Under the pieces are notes generated by a model, which did not search any database, was not told the DNA's origin, and was given only the letters and a program-made list of their open reading frames with translations. From JBGPEQ01 sp050180895 (GTDB lineage: Bacteria; Pseudomonadota; Alphaproteobacteria; Dongiales; Dongiaceae), in assembly GCA_050180895.1 (NCBI GenBank), contig JBFXDS010000001.1, positions 186,001-250,000 on the forward strand: a stretch of 64,000 nucleotides of DNA. The letters are read 5' to 3'. Position numbers and translations under genes: made by a program. Positions 18,164 to 26,116 of the stretch are shown here, piece by piece (positions within the stretch are counted from its first letter, which is position 1; every line of letters starts with the position of its first letter).

Positions 18164-19213
18164 TCAATAGGTGGGATTGAGGCGCAGCCAGTCGTAACGG
18201 TCGGCCGACTGTATCTTGATCTCCGCCAGGGACCCGCTGCGGTGCTGGACGCTGAGCGGGACATCGACTCCCGCCGGCCCCAGGGCCCAGACTCGCCGAT
18301 AGAAGTCGGCAAGGCCGGCGACCGGCTGGCCGGCGATTCCGACGATGATGTCGCCCTCCCTGAGGCCGGCGCGCTGCGCGGGGCCGTCCCGCGCCACGCT
18401 GGCGACGTGAATGCCGTCGGGCCTCTCCTCGGCGGAGAGTCCGAGCCAGGGGTGGGACGGCTGCCGGCGGCGCCCCTCGGCGAGCAACTCGGCCAGGATC
18501 GGCTTCAGCGCGTCGATGGGCACGAACATGTTGCCCGGCGGGCCGACGCCTTCTCCCGCGGCATCGCCGACCATCAGCGAGCCGATGCCGAGGAGCCGTC
18601 CCTGGCGATCGATCAGGGCGGCGCCGCCGAAGCTCTCATGCACCGGCGCGGTGAAGATCGCGTCGGCGAGCAGATACTCCCAATAGCCGGCAAACTCGCG
18701 ACGCCCGGCCACCAGGGCCGGCGTCGCCGCGACTGCTCCCGCGGCGCGGCTGACGACGAGCACCTGATCCGCCGGCTTCAAGGTCGCGGACTCCCCGAAC
18801 TCAAGGGGTCCGACCGTCAGCGGTTGCAGCGTCCGCAACAGGCCGAAGCCGCTCTCGTAGTCGTAGGCGACGATATCCGCCGGGATCGTCCGGCCGCCGG
18901 CATCGACGACGTCGGTGATGCCGGCCTCCATGATCAGATAGCCGATCGTCAGCACCAGGCCCTGGTCGTCGATGACGACGCCCGATCCGGTGCGCGCCGT
19001 GCCCAGCGTGTCCGCCGTCCGCGCGCTCACGGGCACGTCGGCATGCACCCCGACGATGGCCGCGAGGATGTCGTCGACGCGTTTCTGCTGGCCGTGCGCC
19101 GGCACGGTGGCGGCAAGCATCGCGAGCAGCGCGGCGAGGCCGAGATGGCGCCACGCCCCCATTGCCGACAGCCGGTGCCAAGCTTTCCGATAGGGCGTCG
19201 CCGCCGTCGCCAT
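18164..19213 (-). CDS. HtrA/DegP-like trypsin-fold protein with PDZ domain and degenerate catalytic triad
   Basis: A 349-residue exported protein. The start is supported by GGAGAG six bases upstream. The signal peptide is at about 20-40 (LGLAALLAMLAATVPAHG). A trypsin-like domain (about 45-240) is followed by a PDZ domain (about 255-335: WLGLSAEERPDGIHVASV, GLREGDIIVGIAGQPV). All three triad positions look lost. The usual TNxHV is TIGYLI (Tyr92 for His), the usual DLALL is GFGLL (Gly122 for Asp), and GNSGGP reads ESFGGA (Phe195 for Ser). It is therefore probably a pseudoprotease that binds peptides or partners in the periplasm. The alignment was done by eye. Confidence 0.8.
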   Translation of the reverse strand: MATAATPYRKAWHRLSAMGAWRHLGLAALLAMLAATVPAHGQQKRVDDILAAIVGVHADVPVSARTADTLGTARTGSGVVIDDQGLVLTIGYLIMEAGITDVVDAGGRTIPADIVAYDYESGFGLLRTLQPLTVGPLEFGESATLKPADQVLVVSRAAGAVAATPALVAGRREFAGYWEYLLADAIFTAPVHESFGGAALIDRQGRLLGIGSLMVGDAAGEGVGPPGNMFVPIDALKPILAELLAEGRRRQPSHPWLGLSAEERPDGIHVASVARDGPAQRAGLREGDIIVGIAGQPVAGLADFYRRVWALGPAGVDVPLSVQHRSGSLAEIKIQSADRYDWLRLNPTY

Positions 19214-19372
19214 CGAATCTCTCCTGCAGAAGGATTGCCGCTCCGGCATCGACGGGACGATGCTCTCGGCGCAGCCCGATCATGCCGGTGCCGGACGTTC
19301 GCATTATATCGGCAGGCGGTCCGGCGGGCGCAAGAGTCGCGCGGACCGGTGGCCCGCCGTCGTGCCGCGCGT

Positions 19373-20512
19373 CTAGTCTTCCAGGAGATAGCCTTTGCGG
19401 TGGGACAGCGTCTTGACGCCCACGACCTTGCCGAGCGAGTCGCCGGGGCGCACGAACTTGTCGGCGCGGCGCGACAGCAGCAGGCCGCCGGTGATGGTGC
19501 GCACGGGCGTGCGGGCGGCGCGCGGATCCTCGGCGCTGGGATCGACGATCTCGGCGATGACGGTGTCCGCCGTCACGCGGGCCCCGAGCGGCTGCCGGTA
19601 AGCGACGACGCCGGCCACAGGCGAGCGGACGATGTCGCAGGCGTCGAGCCGTGTGGCCTCGCATTGCGCGGCCGGCAGCGGTCCCGGCTCACCCGCGACG
19701 AGACCCCGGCGCTGCAGGAAACGGAACAGCGCGGCGGCGTCGGGCACCGCCCACTCGTCGCCCACGTCGGCATGGCCGCGATACTCGATGGTGGCGGAGA
19801 GGCAGGCGGGCGGGATCGGCTTGTCGGGAAACATGCGTGCCAGCCGGGTCCATGGCGTGCTGAAGGTCTCGTCGAATGCCCGGCCGCCCGAATCTTCCGC
19901 CAGCAGCGTCGCGCGGCTGCCGATCTCCGCCGAGAGGTCGGCCGCATCCGGCCAATGGGCAGGTATCAAGAAAAGGTGCAGCAGGGACTCGCTGTCACAG
20001 TGGCAGTCCAGCACGATGTCGGCATCGACGGCGAGCCGCGCCAAGGCCAGCCGCAGGCTCGCCATTTCGCTGCTGGCGGTGCGCGTCTTGAGACCCGCGG
20101 TCAGGGCGGCGCGGACGGTCGCGACGTTGCGGGCGGCATCGTCGGTCAACCGGTCGCGCACCTGCTCCGGCACGCCATCCAGCAGGTCGGGCCAGTTGCG
20201 ATTGAAATTGCCGCCGCCGGCAAGCTCGTAGCGACCGAGTTGTGCTGCGTTCACGACTTGCGTTGCGCCGATCGGATTGGCCATCGGCACGACGATGATC
20301 TCGCCGCGAATCTCGCCCGCCCGGTCGGCCTCGTCGAGCAGCCGCACGAGATGGTGAAGCACAAGCATCGCCGGAGTCTCGTCGGCGTGGAGCGAGCCGT
20401 GCAGATAGGCCTTGGGCCTGGCGCCCGCCTGGCCGTAGCGATGCACGACAAGCCGTCGCGCGGCCCCTGGGGCGTGCGGCAGCAGCGGAATTCGTTCGAT
20501 CGTCTTCGTCAT
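19373..20512 (-). CDS. Succinylglutamate desuccinylase/aspartoacylase (AstE/AspA) family zinc hydrolase
   Basis: A 379-residue protein. The zinc site begins with HGSLHADE (His42-x-x-Glu45), and the second region is IVLDCHCDSE near residue 165, giving the His-x-x-Glu ... His set of the M14-like AstE family. An Asn/Arg-rich substrate loop (GNFNRNWPDLL) follows the first motif. The C-terminal 90 residues (SPVAGVVAYRQPLGARV, then FVRPGDSLGKVVG) form a barrel-like domain common in these proteins. The substrate is probably an N-acyl amino acid or an amide; it is not determinable here. The ATG at 20512 is preferred over a GTG six bases upstream. No clear ribosome site is visible. Confidence 0.85.
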   Translation of the reverse strand: MTKTIERIPLLPHAPGAARRLVVHRYGQAGARPKAYLHGSLHADETPAMLVLHHLVRLLDEADRAGEIRGEIIVVPMANPIGATQVVNAAQLGRYELAGGGNFNRNWPDLLDGVPEQVRDRLTDDAARNVATVRAALTAGLKTRTASSEMASLRLALARLAVDADIVLDCHCDSESLLHLFLIPAHWPDAADLSAEIGSRATLLAEDSGGRAFDETFSTPWTRLARMFPDKPIPPACLSATIEYRGHADVGDEWAVPDAAALFRFLQRRGLVAGEPGPLPAAQCEATRLDACDIVRSPVAGVVAYRQPLGARVTADTVIAEIVDPSAEDPRAARTPVRTITGGLLLSRRADKFVRPGDSLGKVVGVKTLSHRKGYLLED

Positions 20513-20643
20513 GGTCACGGAGTGGTATCAAGGCAGGCTGCGGCCGCAGGCGAATGGGCTATGATGGCACGGCAGGGAAGCGCCGTGCGCGGCCTCTTGT
20601 CGTCTTTCTGGCCGATCTTTTCGGGGTTGTCGAGGGCGGCCGG

Positions 20644-22476
20644 ATGCCGCACGGGACGGGAAAAATGGCAGGCCGAGCATCCGCTGATCCGGCAAACGAG
20701 CATCCACCGCCCGATCCTCTGGCGCAGGCGGCGCGCATCCGTCATCTCCTGGAGCGCGCGCAGGATCTGCTGACGGCGGCCGCGGCGCGGCCGGATGGGG
20801 GCGACAATTTCCAGATCCCGGACCCCGGCGTGATCGCCGGGGCGCTGGCCGAGTTCGCCAATCGCGCCGCCGCCAATCCCGGCCGGATGATGGCGGCGCA
20901 GTTCGAGTTGTGGCGCGACCATGTGGCGTTGTGGGGCGCGTTCGCGCGCAAGCTCGACGGCGAAGCGGTCGCGCCGGTCGCGGCGCCGGCGCGCGACGAC
21001 CGCCGCTTTGCCGATGCGGCCTGGAGCGAGCACCCGCTGTTCGATTTCGTCAAGCAGGCCTACCTCCTGAACGCCCGCTGGCTGGAATCCGCGGTGCGGC
21101 AGGTCGATGACCTGGATCCGGAGACCCGTCGCAAGGTCGAATTCTACACGCGGCAGTTCATCGATGCCTGGTCGCCGTCGAATTTTGCCGCCACAAATCC
21201 GAAGGTGCTGCGCGAGACCCTGGACAGCGGTGGCGAGAATCTGGTGCGCGGCCTGGAGCATCTGGTGGAGGATCTTGAGCGCGGTGGCGGCCGGCTGGCG
21301 ATCGCCATGACCGACGAGAGCGCCTTCAGGCTCGGCGAGAACCTGGCGGCGACGCCGGGCAAGGTCGTGTTCCAGAACGAGCTGATGCAGATGATCCAGT
21401 ACGCGCCGACGACGGCGACGGTGCACCGGCGGCCGCTGCTGATCGTCCCGCCCTGGATCAACAAGTTCTACATCCTCGACCTGAAGCCGCAGAACTCCTT
21501 CATCAAATGGGCGGTCGATCAGGGTCACAGCCTGTTCGTGATCTCCTGGGTCAATCCGGACGACCGGCTGTCGCACAAGACCTTCGACGACTACATGCTG
21601 GACGGGCCGGTGGCCGCGCTCGAGGCGATCGAGCGGGCGACCGGCGAGCGCGAGGCCAACGTCATCGGCTACTGCATCGGCGGCACGCTGCTGGCCTGCA
21701 CCCTGGCGTGGATGGCGAAGAGGAACGACCGCCGGGTCGCCAGCGCCACCTTCTTCACCGCGCTCACCGATTTCAGCGAGGCCGGCGAGATCAAGGTATT
21801 CATCGACGAAGCGCAGGTGCAGCTGCTCGAGGCGCATGTCGCCCGGAAGGGCTATCTCGAGGGCCGCCACATGGCGACGGTGTTCAACCTGCTGCGGGCC
21901 AACGACCTGATCTGGTCGTTCGTGATCAACAACTATCTCCTGGGGCGCGAGCCGCTGCCATTCGATCTCCTGTACTGGAACGCCGACTCCACGCGCATGC
22001 CGGCCGCCATGCACAGCTTCTATCTGCGCAACATGTATCTGGAGAACCGGCTGGTGCAGCCGGGCGGCATCACGCTCGCTGGCGAGGCGCTCGACCTGCG
22101 GAACATCGATCTGCCGATCTACCAGCTCTCGACCGAGAGCGATCACATCGCGCCCTGGAAATCGACATACGCGCTGAGCCAGCTCGTGCGCGGGCCCTAC
22201 TGCTTCGTGCTGTCCGGCTCCGGCCACATCGCCGGCGTCATCAACCCGCCGGCCGCAAGCAAGTACTACTACCTGACCAATTCGGCGAACCCGCGAACGC
22301 CGGATGAATGGCTCGCGGGCACCACGCGCCACAATGGCTCCTGGTGGACAGACTGGGGGGTGTGGGTGGCGAAGCAGGGCGGCGGCCCGGTGCCGGCAAG
22401 GGATCCGGGTGCCGGCGCGCTGCCCGTGATCGAGGACGCGCCAGGCTCCTACGTGCGGGTGCGCGCGGGCGACTGA
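20644..22476 (+). CDS. phaC: Class I poly(3-hydroxyalkanoate) synthase PhaC
   Basis: A 610-residue enzyme, close to the usual class I length. The lipase-box-like nucleophile is Cys344 in IGYCIGGTLLA, with Asp500 in STESDHIAPW and His528 in LSGSGHIAGV completing the triad. The N-terminal domain includes HPLFDFVKQAYLLNARW and TRRKVEFYTRQFIDAWSPSN. PPWINKFYILDL and SWVNPD are class I marks. It polymerises 3-hydroxyacyl-CoA into storage granules. The start is placed at 20644; an upstream in-frame ATG at 20554 would add 30 unrelated residues. phaA, phaB and phasin genes are not in the window. An acidic reading frame follows directly (22477-22622). Confidence 0.93.
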   Translation: MPHGTGKMAGRASADPANEHPPPDPLAQAARIRHLLERAQDLLTAAAARPDGGDNFQIPDPGVIAGALAEFANRAAANPGRMMAAQFELWRDHVALWGAFARKLDGEAVAPVAAPARDDRRFADAAWSEHPLFDFVKQAYLLNARWLESAVRQVDDLDPETRRKVEFYTRQFIDAWSPSNFAATNPKVLRETLDSGGENLVRGLEHLVEDLERGGGRLAIAMTDESAFRLGENLAATPGKVVFQNELMQMIQYAPTTATVHRRPLLIVPPWINKFYILDLKPQNSFIKWAVDQGHSLFVISWVNPDDRLSHKTFDDYMLDGPVAALEAIERATGEREANVIGYCIGGTLLACTLAWMAKRNDRRVASATFFTALTDFSEAGEIKVFIDEAQVQLLEAHVARKGYLEGRHMATVFNLLRANDLIWSFVINNYLLGREPLPFDLLYWNADSTRMPAAMHSFYLRNMYLENRLVQPGGITLAGEALDLRNIDLPIYQLSTESDHIAPWKSTYALSQLVRGPYCFVLSGSGHIAGVINPPAASKYYYLTNSANPRTPDEWLAGTTRHNGSWWTDWGVWVAKQGGGPVPARDPGAGALPVIEDAPGSYVRVRAGD

Positions 22477-22622
22477 GCGACCTCGCGGATCCACTCGGGC
22501 CGCCCGGCGACCCGCCGCCGGAGCCGGCGGGCGATCCGGATCACGATCCGATGGATGATCCGGACTCGGACCCGGACGAGGAGCCCGAGCCCGAGCCGAT
22601 CGGCGATCCCGACGAGAACTGA
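22477..22622 (+). other. Asp/Pro/Glu-rich reading frame immediately after phaC
   Basis: In the +1 frame relative to phaC, an open frame continues past the phaC stop and ends at a TGA at 22620-22622. It encodes a strongly acidic, proline-rich tail with GDPPPEPAGDPDHDP and DPDSDPDEEPEPEP. An internal ATG at 22550 could start a 23-residue peptide. The low-complexity composition is not what random GC-rich DNA in this genome usually gives. It could be a former or frameshifted PhaC C-terminal extension, a tiny gene or chance. No ribosome site is evident for the ATG. Confidence 0.3.
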
Positions 22623-22632
22623 GGCCGCCGCT

Positions 22633-23376
22633 CTACACCCGCAATCCCCCGCTCGTGTCGATCACCTGACCGGTGACCCAGCCGGCATCCGCGGAAGCGA
22701 GGAAGGCGACGGTGCCGGCGATGTCGGCGGGCTGGCCGACGCGGCCGAGCGGAGTCTTGGCGACCGCCTCTTCGAGGAACTTCGGATCGCGGATGAGCAT
22801 GTCCGTATCGGTGGTGCCGGGCGCTACGGCGTTGACGGTGATGCCGCGGGGGCCAAGCTCAGCGGCGAAGCTGCGCGTGAGGGCGTCCACCGCCGCCTTG
22901 CTCGCGATGTAGGCGCTCAGGCCCGGGAAGGCCGCCCGCGCGCCGATCGACGAGGTGTTGATGACACGGCCGCCCTGGTCGGGCAGATGGGGCGCCGCCG
23001 CGCGCGTCATCGCCGCGAGGCCGAAGACGTTGACGGCGAAGACCTTCTCGAAATGCTCGGGAGTGGCGTCGGCGAGCGGCGCGATGTCGAGCACGCCGGC
23101 GTTGTTGACGAGAATGTCGATGCGGCCGAAGGCGTCGCGCGCGGCGGCCGCGATCTTGGCGGGGCCGTCCTTCGCGCTGACGTCGCCTGGCGCCAGCACG
23201 GCCTCGCCGCCCTCCTCCTTGATGGTCCGCACGACCGCCTCCGCGGCCTGTTTCGATGAGGAATAGTTCACGGCCACCTTGGCGCCGTCCTGCGCCAGCC
23301 GGAGTGCGATGGCGGCGCCGATGCCGCGGGAACCGCCGGTGACGAGCGCAACCTTGCCATCCAATCGCTTGGACAT
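22633..23376 (-). CDS. Short-chain dehydrogenase/reductase (3-oxoacyl-ACP reductase-like)
   Basis: A 247-residue classical SDR. The Rossmann motif TGGSRGIGAAIA is at about 14-25, NNAG near 90, the catalytic Ser in INTSSIGARAAF, and YIASK (Tyr-x-x-x-Lys) near 156-160. GPRGITVNAVAPG and the C-terminal ITGQ-like WVTGQVIDTSGGL are conserved. The Asn following the second strand (VAVNYSSS) suggests NADP(H) preference. The substrate is not predictable. A perfect palindrome lies 27 bases upstream of the start, and an ArsR-type regulator gene lies just upstream on the same strand, suggesting direct control. Confidence 0.9.
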   Translation of the reverse strand: MSKRLDGKVALVTGGSRGIGAAIALRLAQDGAKVAVNYSSSKQAAEAVVRTIKEEGGEAVLAPGDVSAKDGPAKIAAAARDAFGRIDILVNNAGVLDIAPLADATPEHFEKVFAVNVFGLAAMTRAAAPHLPDQGGRVINTSSIGARAAFPGLSAYIASKAAVDALTRSFAAELGPRGITVNAVAPGTTDTDMLIRDPKFLEEAVAKTPLGRVGQPADIAGTVAFLASADAGWVTGQVIDTSGGLRV

Positions 23377-23402
23377 GATCGACCTCTCGATATTTGACTT
23401 GA

Positions 23403-23424
23403 TAGTTAGATGACTGTCTAACTA
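23403..23424. promoter_or_regulatory. Perfect palindromic operator between the ArsR gene and the SDR gene
   Basis: Arms TAGTTAGA and TCTAACTA (8 bases, perfectly complementary) are separated by TGACTG. The site lies in the 67-base gap between the ArsR gene stop and the SDR start, in AT-rich sequence unlike its surroundings. Imperfect 12-2-12-like palindromes of this size are standard ArsR/SmtB-family operators. Binding by the neighbouring regulator is the simplest reading. Confidence 0.65.
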
Positions 23425-23443
23425 AGGAGCGCGGTACGGCCTG

Positions 23444-23743
23444 TCAAGGCCGCCCGCGGCGTTTTGTCGGGCCGCCGAGGCGACGGCCAAGCTCCCGCTG
23501 GTAGGCGGCGAAGATATCCGGGCGCAGCGAGAGGAAGCCGCACTTGCCCTCGCGCCGCATCTCCACGAGATCGGCGCCGCCGAGCTCCTTCAGGTGATGC
23601 GACATCGTGGCGGGCGTGACCTCGAACTCCTCGATCAGGCGCTGGCAGGCCACGTCCGGCTCGGCCGCGATCCGCTCGAGGATCGAGAACCGGGTGGGAT
23701 CGGCGAGTGCCTTGGCGATGCGCATGAAGCGTCGGTCGTCCAT
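23444..23743 (-). CDS. ArsR/SmtB family winged-helix regulator
   Basis: A 99-residue regulator starting MDDRRFMRIAKALADPTRF, the standard ArsR N-terminus. The recognition region is TPATMSHHLKELGGADLVEM and the wing is RREGKCGFLSL. No metal-binding CxC in the recognition helix is present, so it is probably not a metal sensor. The single Cys pair positions (DVACQ and GKCGF) could sense redox state, but this is speculative. A longer in-frame form extending to 23863 lacks support. The gene precedes the SDR gene and the palindrome at 23403. Confidence 0.87.
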   Translation of the reverse strand: MDDRRFMRIAKALADPTRFSILERIAAEPDVACQRLIEEFEVTPATMSHHLKELGGADLVEMRREGKCGFLSLRPDIFAAYQRELGRRLGGPTKRRGRP

Positions 23744-23847
23744 GTCGCTACTATATCGGTACTCCGCCGCGCCGGGCAAAGGGCCACGCGCCCATGCCGT
23801 CATTTCGCGGCTGAGACATCGCCGACTCGGTGCTATACAGGCCGGCA

Positions 23848-26106
23848 ATGAACGAACTTGCACAGTCCGAAGAGCAGTGGCCCGCGGCTGCTCCGCGCAG
23901 CTACGTCGATAACCTGAACGAGTCGCAGCGCGCGGCGGTGGAGGCCGTCGACGGCCCCGTGCTGGTGCTCGCCGGCGCCGGCACCGGCAAGACGCGGGTG
24001 CTCACCACACGGCTCGCGCATATCCTGACGTCCGGCCGCGCCTATCCGTCGCAGATCCTCGCCGTCACCTTCACCAACAAGGCGGCGACGGAGATGAAGG
24101 CGCGGGTGAGCGCCCTCATCAGCCGGCCGGTCGAGGGCTGGTGGCTCGGCACGTTCCATTCGCTGGCCGCGCGGCTCCTGCGCCGGCACGCGGAGATGGC
24201 CGGCCTCAAGCCCAACTTCACCATCCTCGACACCGACGACCAGATCCGCCTGCTGAAGCAGCTGATCCGGGCCGCCGACATCGACGAGAAGAAATGGCCG
24301 GCGCGGGCGCTCCTCGGCGTCATCGAGCGCTGGAAGGACCGCGGCCTGACGCCCGACAAGGTGACCGCAGCCGAGCAGGGCGACTTCGCCCACGGCCGCG
24401 CCCTCGAGCTCTACCGCGCCTACCAGGAGCGGCTGACGACGCTCAACGCCTGCGACTTCGGCGACCTCCTGCTGCACAACCTGACGCTGTTCGGCCGCCA
24501 TGCGGACGTGCTGCAGAAGTACCAGCAGCAGTTCAAATACATCCTGGTCGACGAGTACCAGGACACCAACGTCGCCCAATATCTGTGGCTGCGGCTGCTG
24601 GCGCAGCAGCACCGCAACCTCTGCTGCGTCGGCGACGACGACCAGTCGATCTATGGCTGGCGCGGGGCGGAGGTCGGCAACATCCTGCGCTTCGAAAGCG
24701 ATTTCCCGGGCGCCCGCATCATCCGGCTCGAGCGCAACTACCGCTCGACCGGCCACATCCTCGGTGCCGCCTCCGGCCTGATCGCCCACAACCGCGGGCG
24801 CCTCGGCAAGACGCTGTGGACCGAGTCGACCGAGGGCGAGAAGGTGGCCGTGCAGGGGCTGTGGGACGGCGAGGAGGAGGCGCGCTTCGTCGGCGACGAG
24901 GTCGAGGCGCTGCAGCGCAAGGGCATGCCGCTGGGGCAGATGGCCATCCTCGTGCGTGCCGGCTTCCAGACGCGCGAGTTCGAAGAAAGATTTATCACGC
25001 TCGGCGTGCCCTACCGCGTCGTCGGCGGTCCTCGCTTCTACGAGCGGCAGGAGATCCGCGACGCCATCGCCTATCTCCGCGTGCTGCATCAGCCCGACGA
25101 CGACCTCGCCTTCGAGCGCATCGTCAACACGCCGCGCCGCGGCATCGGCGAGTCGACCGTGCGCGCGATCCACGCTCTCGCACGGCAGCAGGGCGTCTCG
25201 ATGAGCGAGGCCGCCGCGCGCCTGATCGAGACGGATGAGCTGAAGCCGGCGGCGCGCAAGGCGATCGGCATCCTGCTGCGCGACTTCGAGCGCTGGCGCA
25301 ATCTGAGCGAGGGCATGCCGCAGGGCGAGCTGGCGGAGATCCTGCTCGACGAATCCGGCTATACCGCCATGTGGCAGGCCGACAAGTCGCCGGAAGCGCC
25401 AGGCCGGTTGGAGAACCTGAAGGAGCTGGTCACGGCGATGGAGGAGTTCGACACCCTTGCCGGCTTCCTCGAGCATGTCAGCCTGGTGATGGAGAACGCC
25501 GAAGGGAATCCCGGCGATATGATCAGCATCATGACTCTGCACAGCGCGAAGGGCCTCGAGTTCGACGTCGTGTTTCTGCCGGGATGGGAGGAGGGGCTGT
25601 TCCCGAACCAGCGCGCGCTCGACGAGTCCGGCGCCGTCGGCCTCGAGGAGGAGCGGCGGTTGGCCTATGTCGGACTCACGCGCGCACGGCGTCGCGCCAT
25701 CGTCAGCTATGCCGCCAACCGCCGCATCCACAACATGTGGCAGAGCGCGATTCCCTCGCGCTTCGTCGCCGAGTTGCCGCAAGAGCATACGGAACGCGCC
25801 TCGGATGTCATAGGACCCGGACCCGAGCCGTCGCCGTCGCGCTTTGCCGAGTTGCAGGAGTTCGGGTCATGGGTCGGCCGCTCGCAGCGGCTCTGGAACC
25901 GGCGCGGCGCGGTCGTCGAGGCGCCGCCGATCCGTCCGAACGCGCAGAAGGTCGCCTACCGGGTCGGCGCGCGCGTGTTCCATCAGAAGTTCGGCTACGG
26001 CGGCGTGACCGCCGTCGAGGGCGACAAGCTCGACATCGAGTTCGACAAGGCCGGAACGAAGAAGGTGATGGCCGGTTTCGTCGTGCCCGCCGAACAGGCG
26101 CGATGA
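23848..26106 (+). CDS. uvrD: UvrD/PcrA-family ATP-dependent DNA helicase
   Basis: A 752-residue superfamily 1A helicase. Motifs in order: Q motif LNESQRAAV; I (Walker A) VLAGAGTGKTRVL; Ia AVTFTNKAATEMK; II ILVDEYQDTN; III CVGDDDQSIYGWRGA; IV LERNYRST; V MTLHSAKGLEFDVVFLPG; VI EEERRLAYVGLTRAR. The C-terminal 60 residues (VGARVFHQKFGYGGVTAVEG) form the Tudor-like domain typical of PcrA/UvrD that contacts RNA polymerase. It unwinds DNA in nucleotide excision and mismatch repair. The ATG at 23848 is preferred to one 18 bases upstream because it puts the Q motif at the usual distance from the start. Confidence 0.93.
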   Translation: MNELAQSEEQWPAAAPRSYVDNLNESQRAAVEAVDGPVLVLAGAGTGKTRVLTTRLAHILTSGRAYPSQILAVTFTNKAATEMKARVSALISRPVEGWWLGTFHSLAARLLRRHAEMAGLKPNFTILDTDDQIRLLKQLIRAADIDEKKWPARALLGVIERWKDRGLTPDKVTAAEQGDFAHGRALELYRAYQERLTTLNACDFGDLLLHNLTLFGRHADVLQKYQQQFKYILVDEYQDTNVAQYLWLRLLAQQHRNLCCVGDDDQSIYGWRGAEVGNILRFESDFPGARIIRLERNYRSTGHILGAASGLIAHNRGRLGKTLWTESTEGEKVAVQGLWDGEEEARFVGDEVEALQRKGMPLGQMAILVRAGFQTREFEERFITLGVPYRVVGGPRFYERQEIRDAIAYLRVLHQPDDDLAFERIVNTPRRGIGESTVRAIHALARQQGVSMSEAAARLIETDELKPAARKAIGILLRDFERWRNLSEGMPQGELAEILLDESGYTAMWQADKSPEAPGRLENLKELVTAMEEFDTLAGFLEHVSLVMENAEGNPGDMISIMTLHSAKGLEFDVVFLPGWEEGLFPNQRALDESGAVGLEEERRLAYVGLTRARRRAIVSYAANRRIHNMWQSAIPSRFVAELPQEHTERASDVIGPGPEPSPSRFAELQEFGSWVGRSQRLWNRRGAVVEAPPIRPNAQKVAYRVGARVFHQKFGYGGVTAVEGDKLDIEFDKAGTKKVMAGFVVPAEQAR

Positions 26107-26116
26107 ACTCGCACCG

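Noticed and set aside
18242..20773. Plus-strand open frame of about 843 codons over the protease-like and AstE genes
   Set aside because: Antisense to two recognisable genes; the Arg/Gly/Asp-rich translation has no motif or signal.
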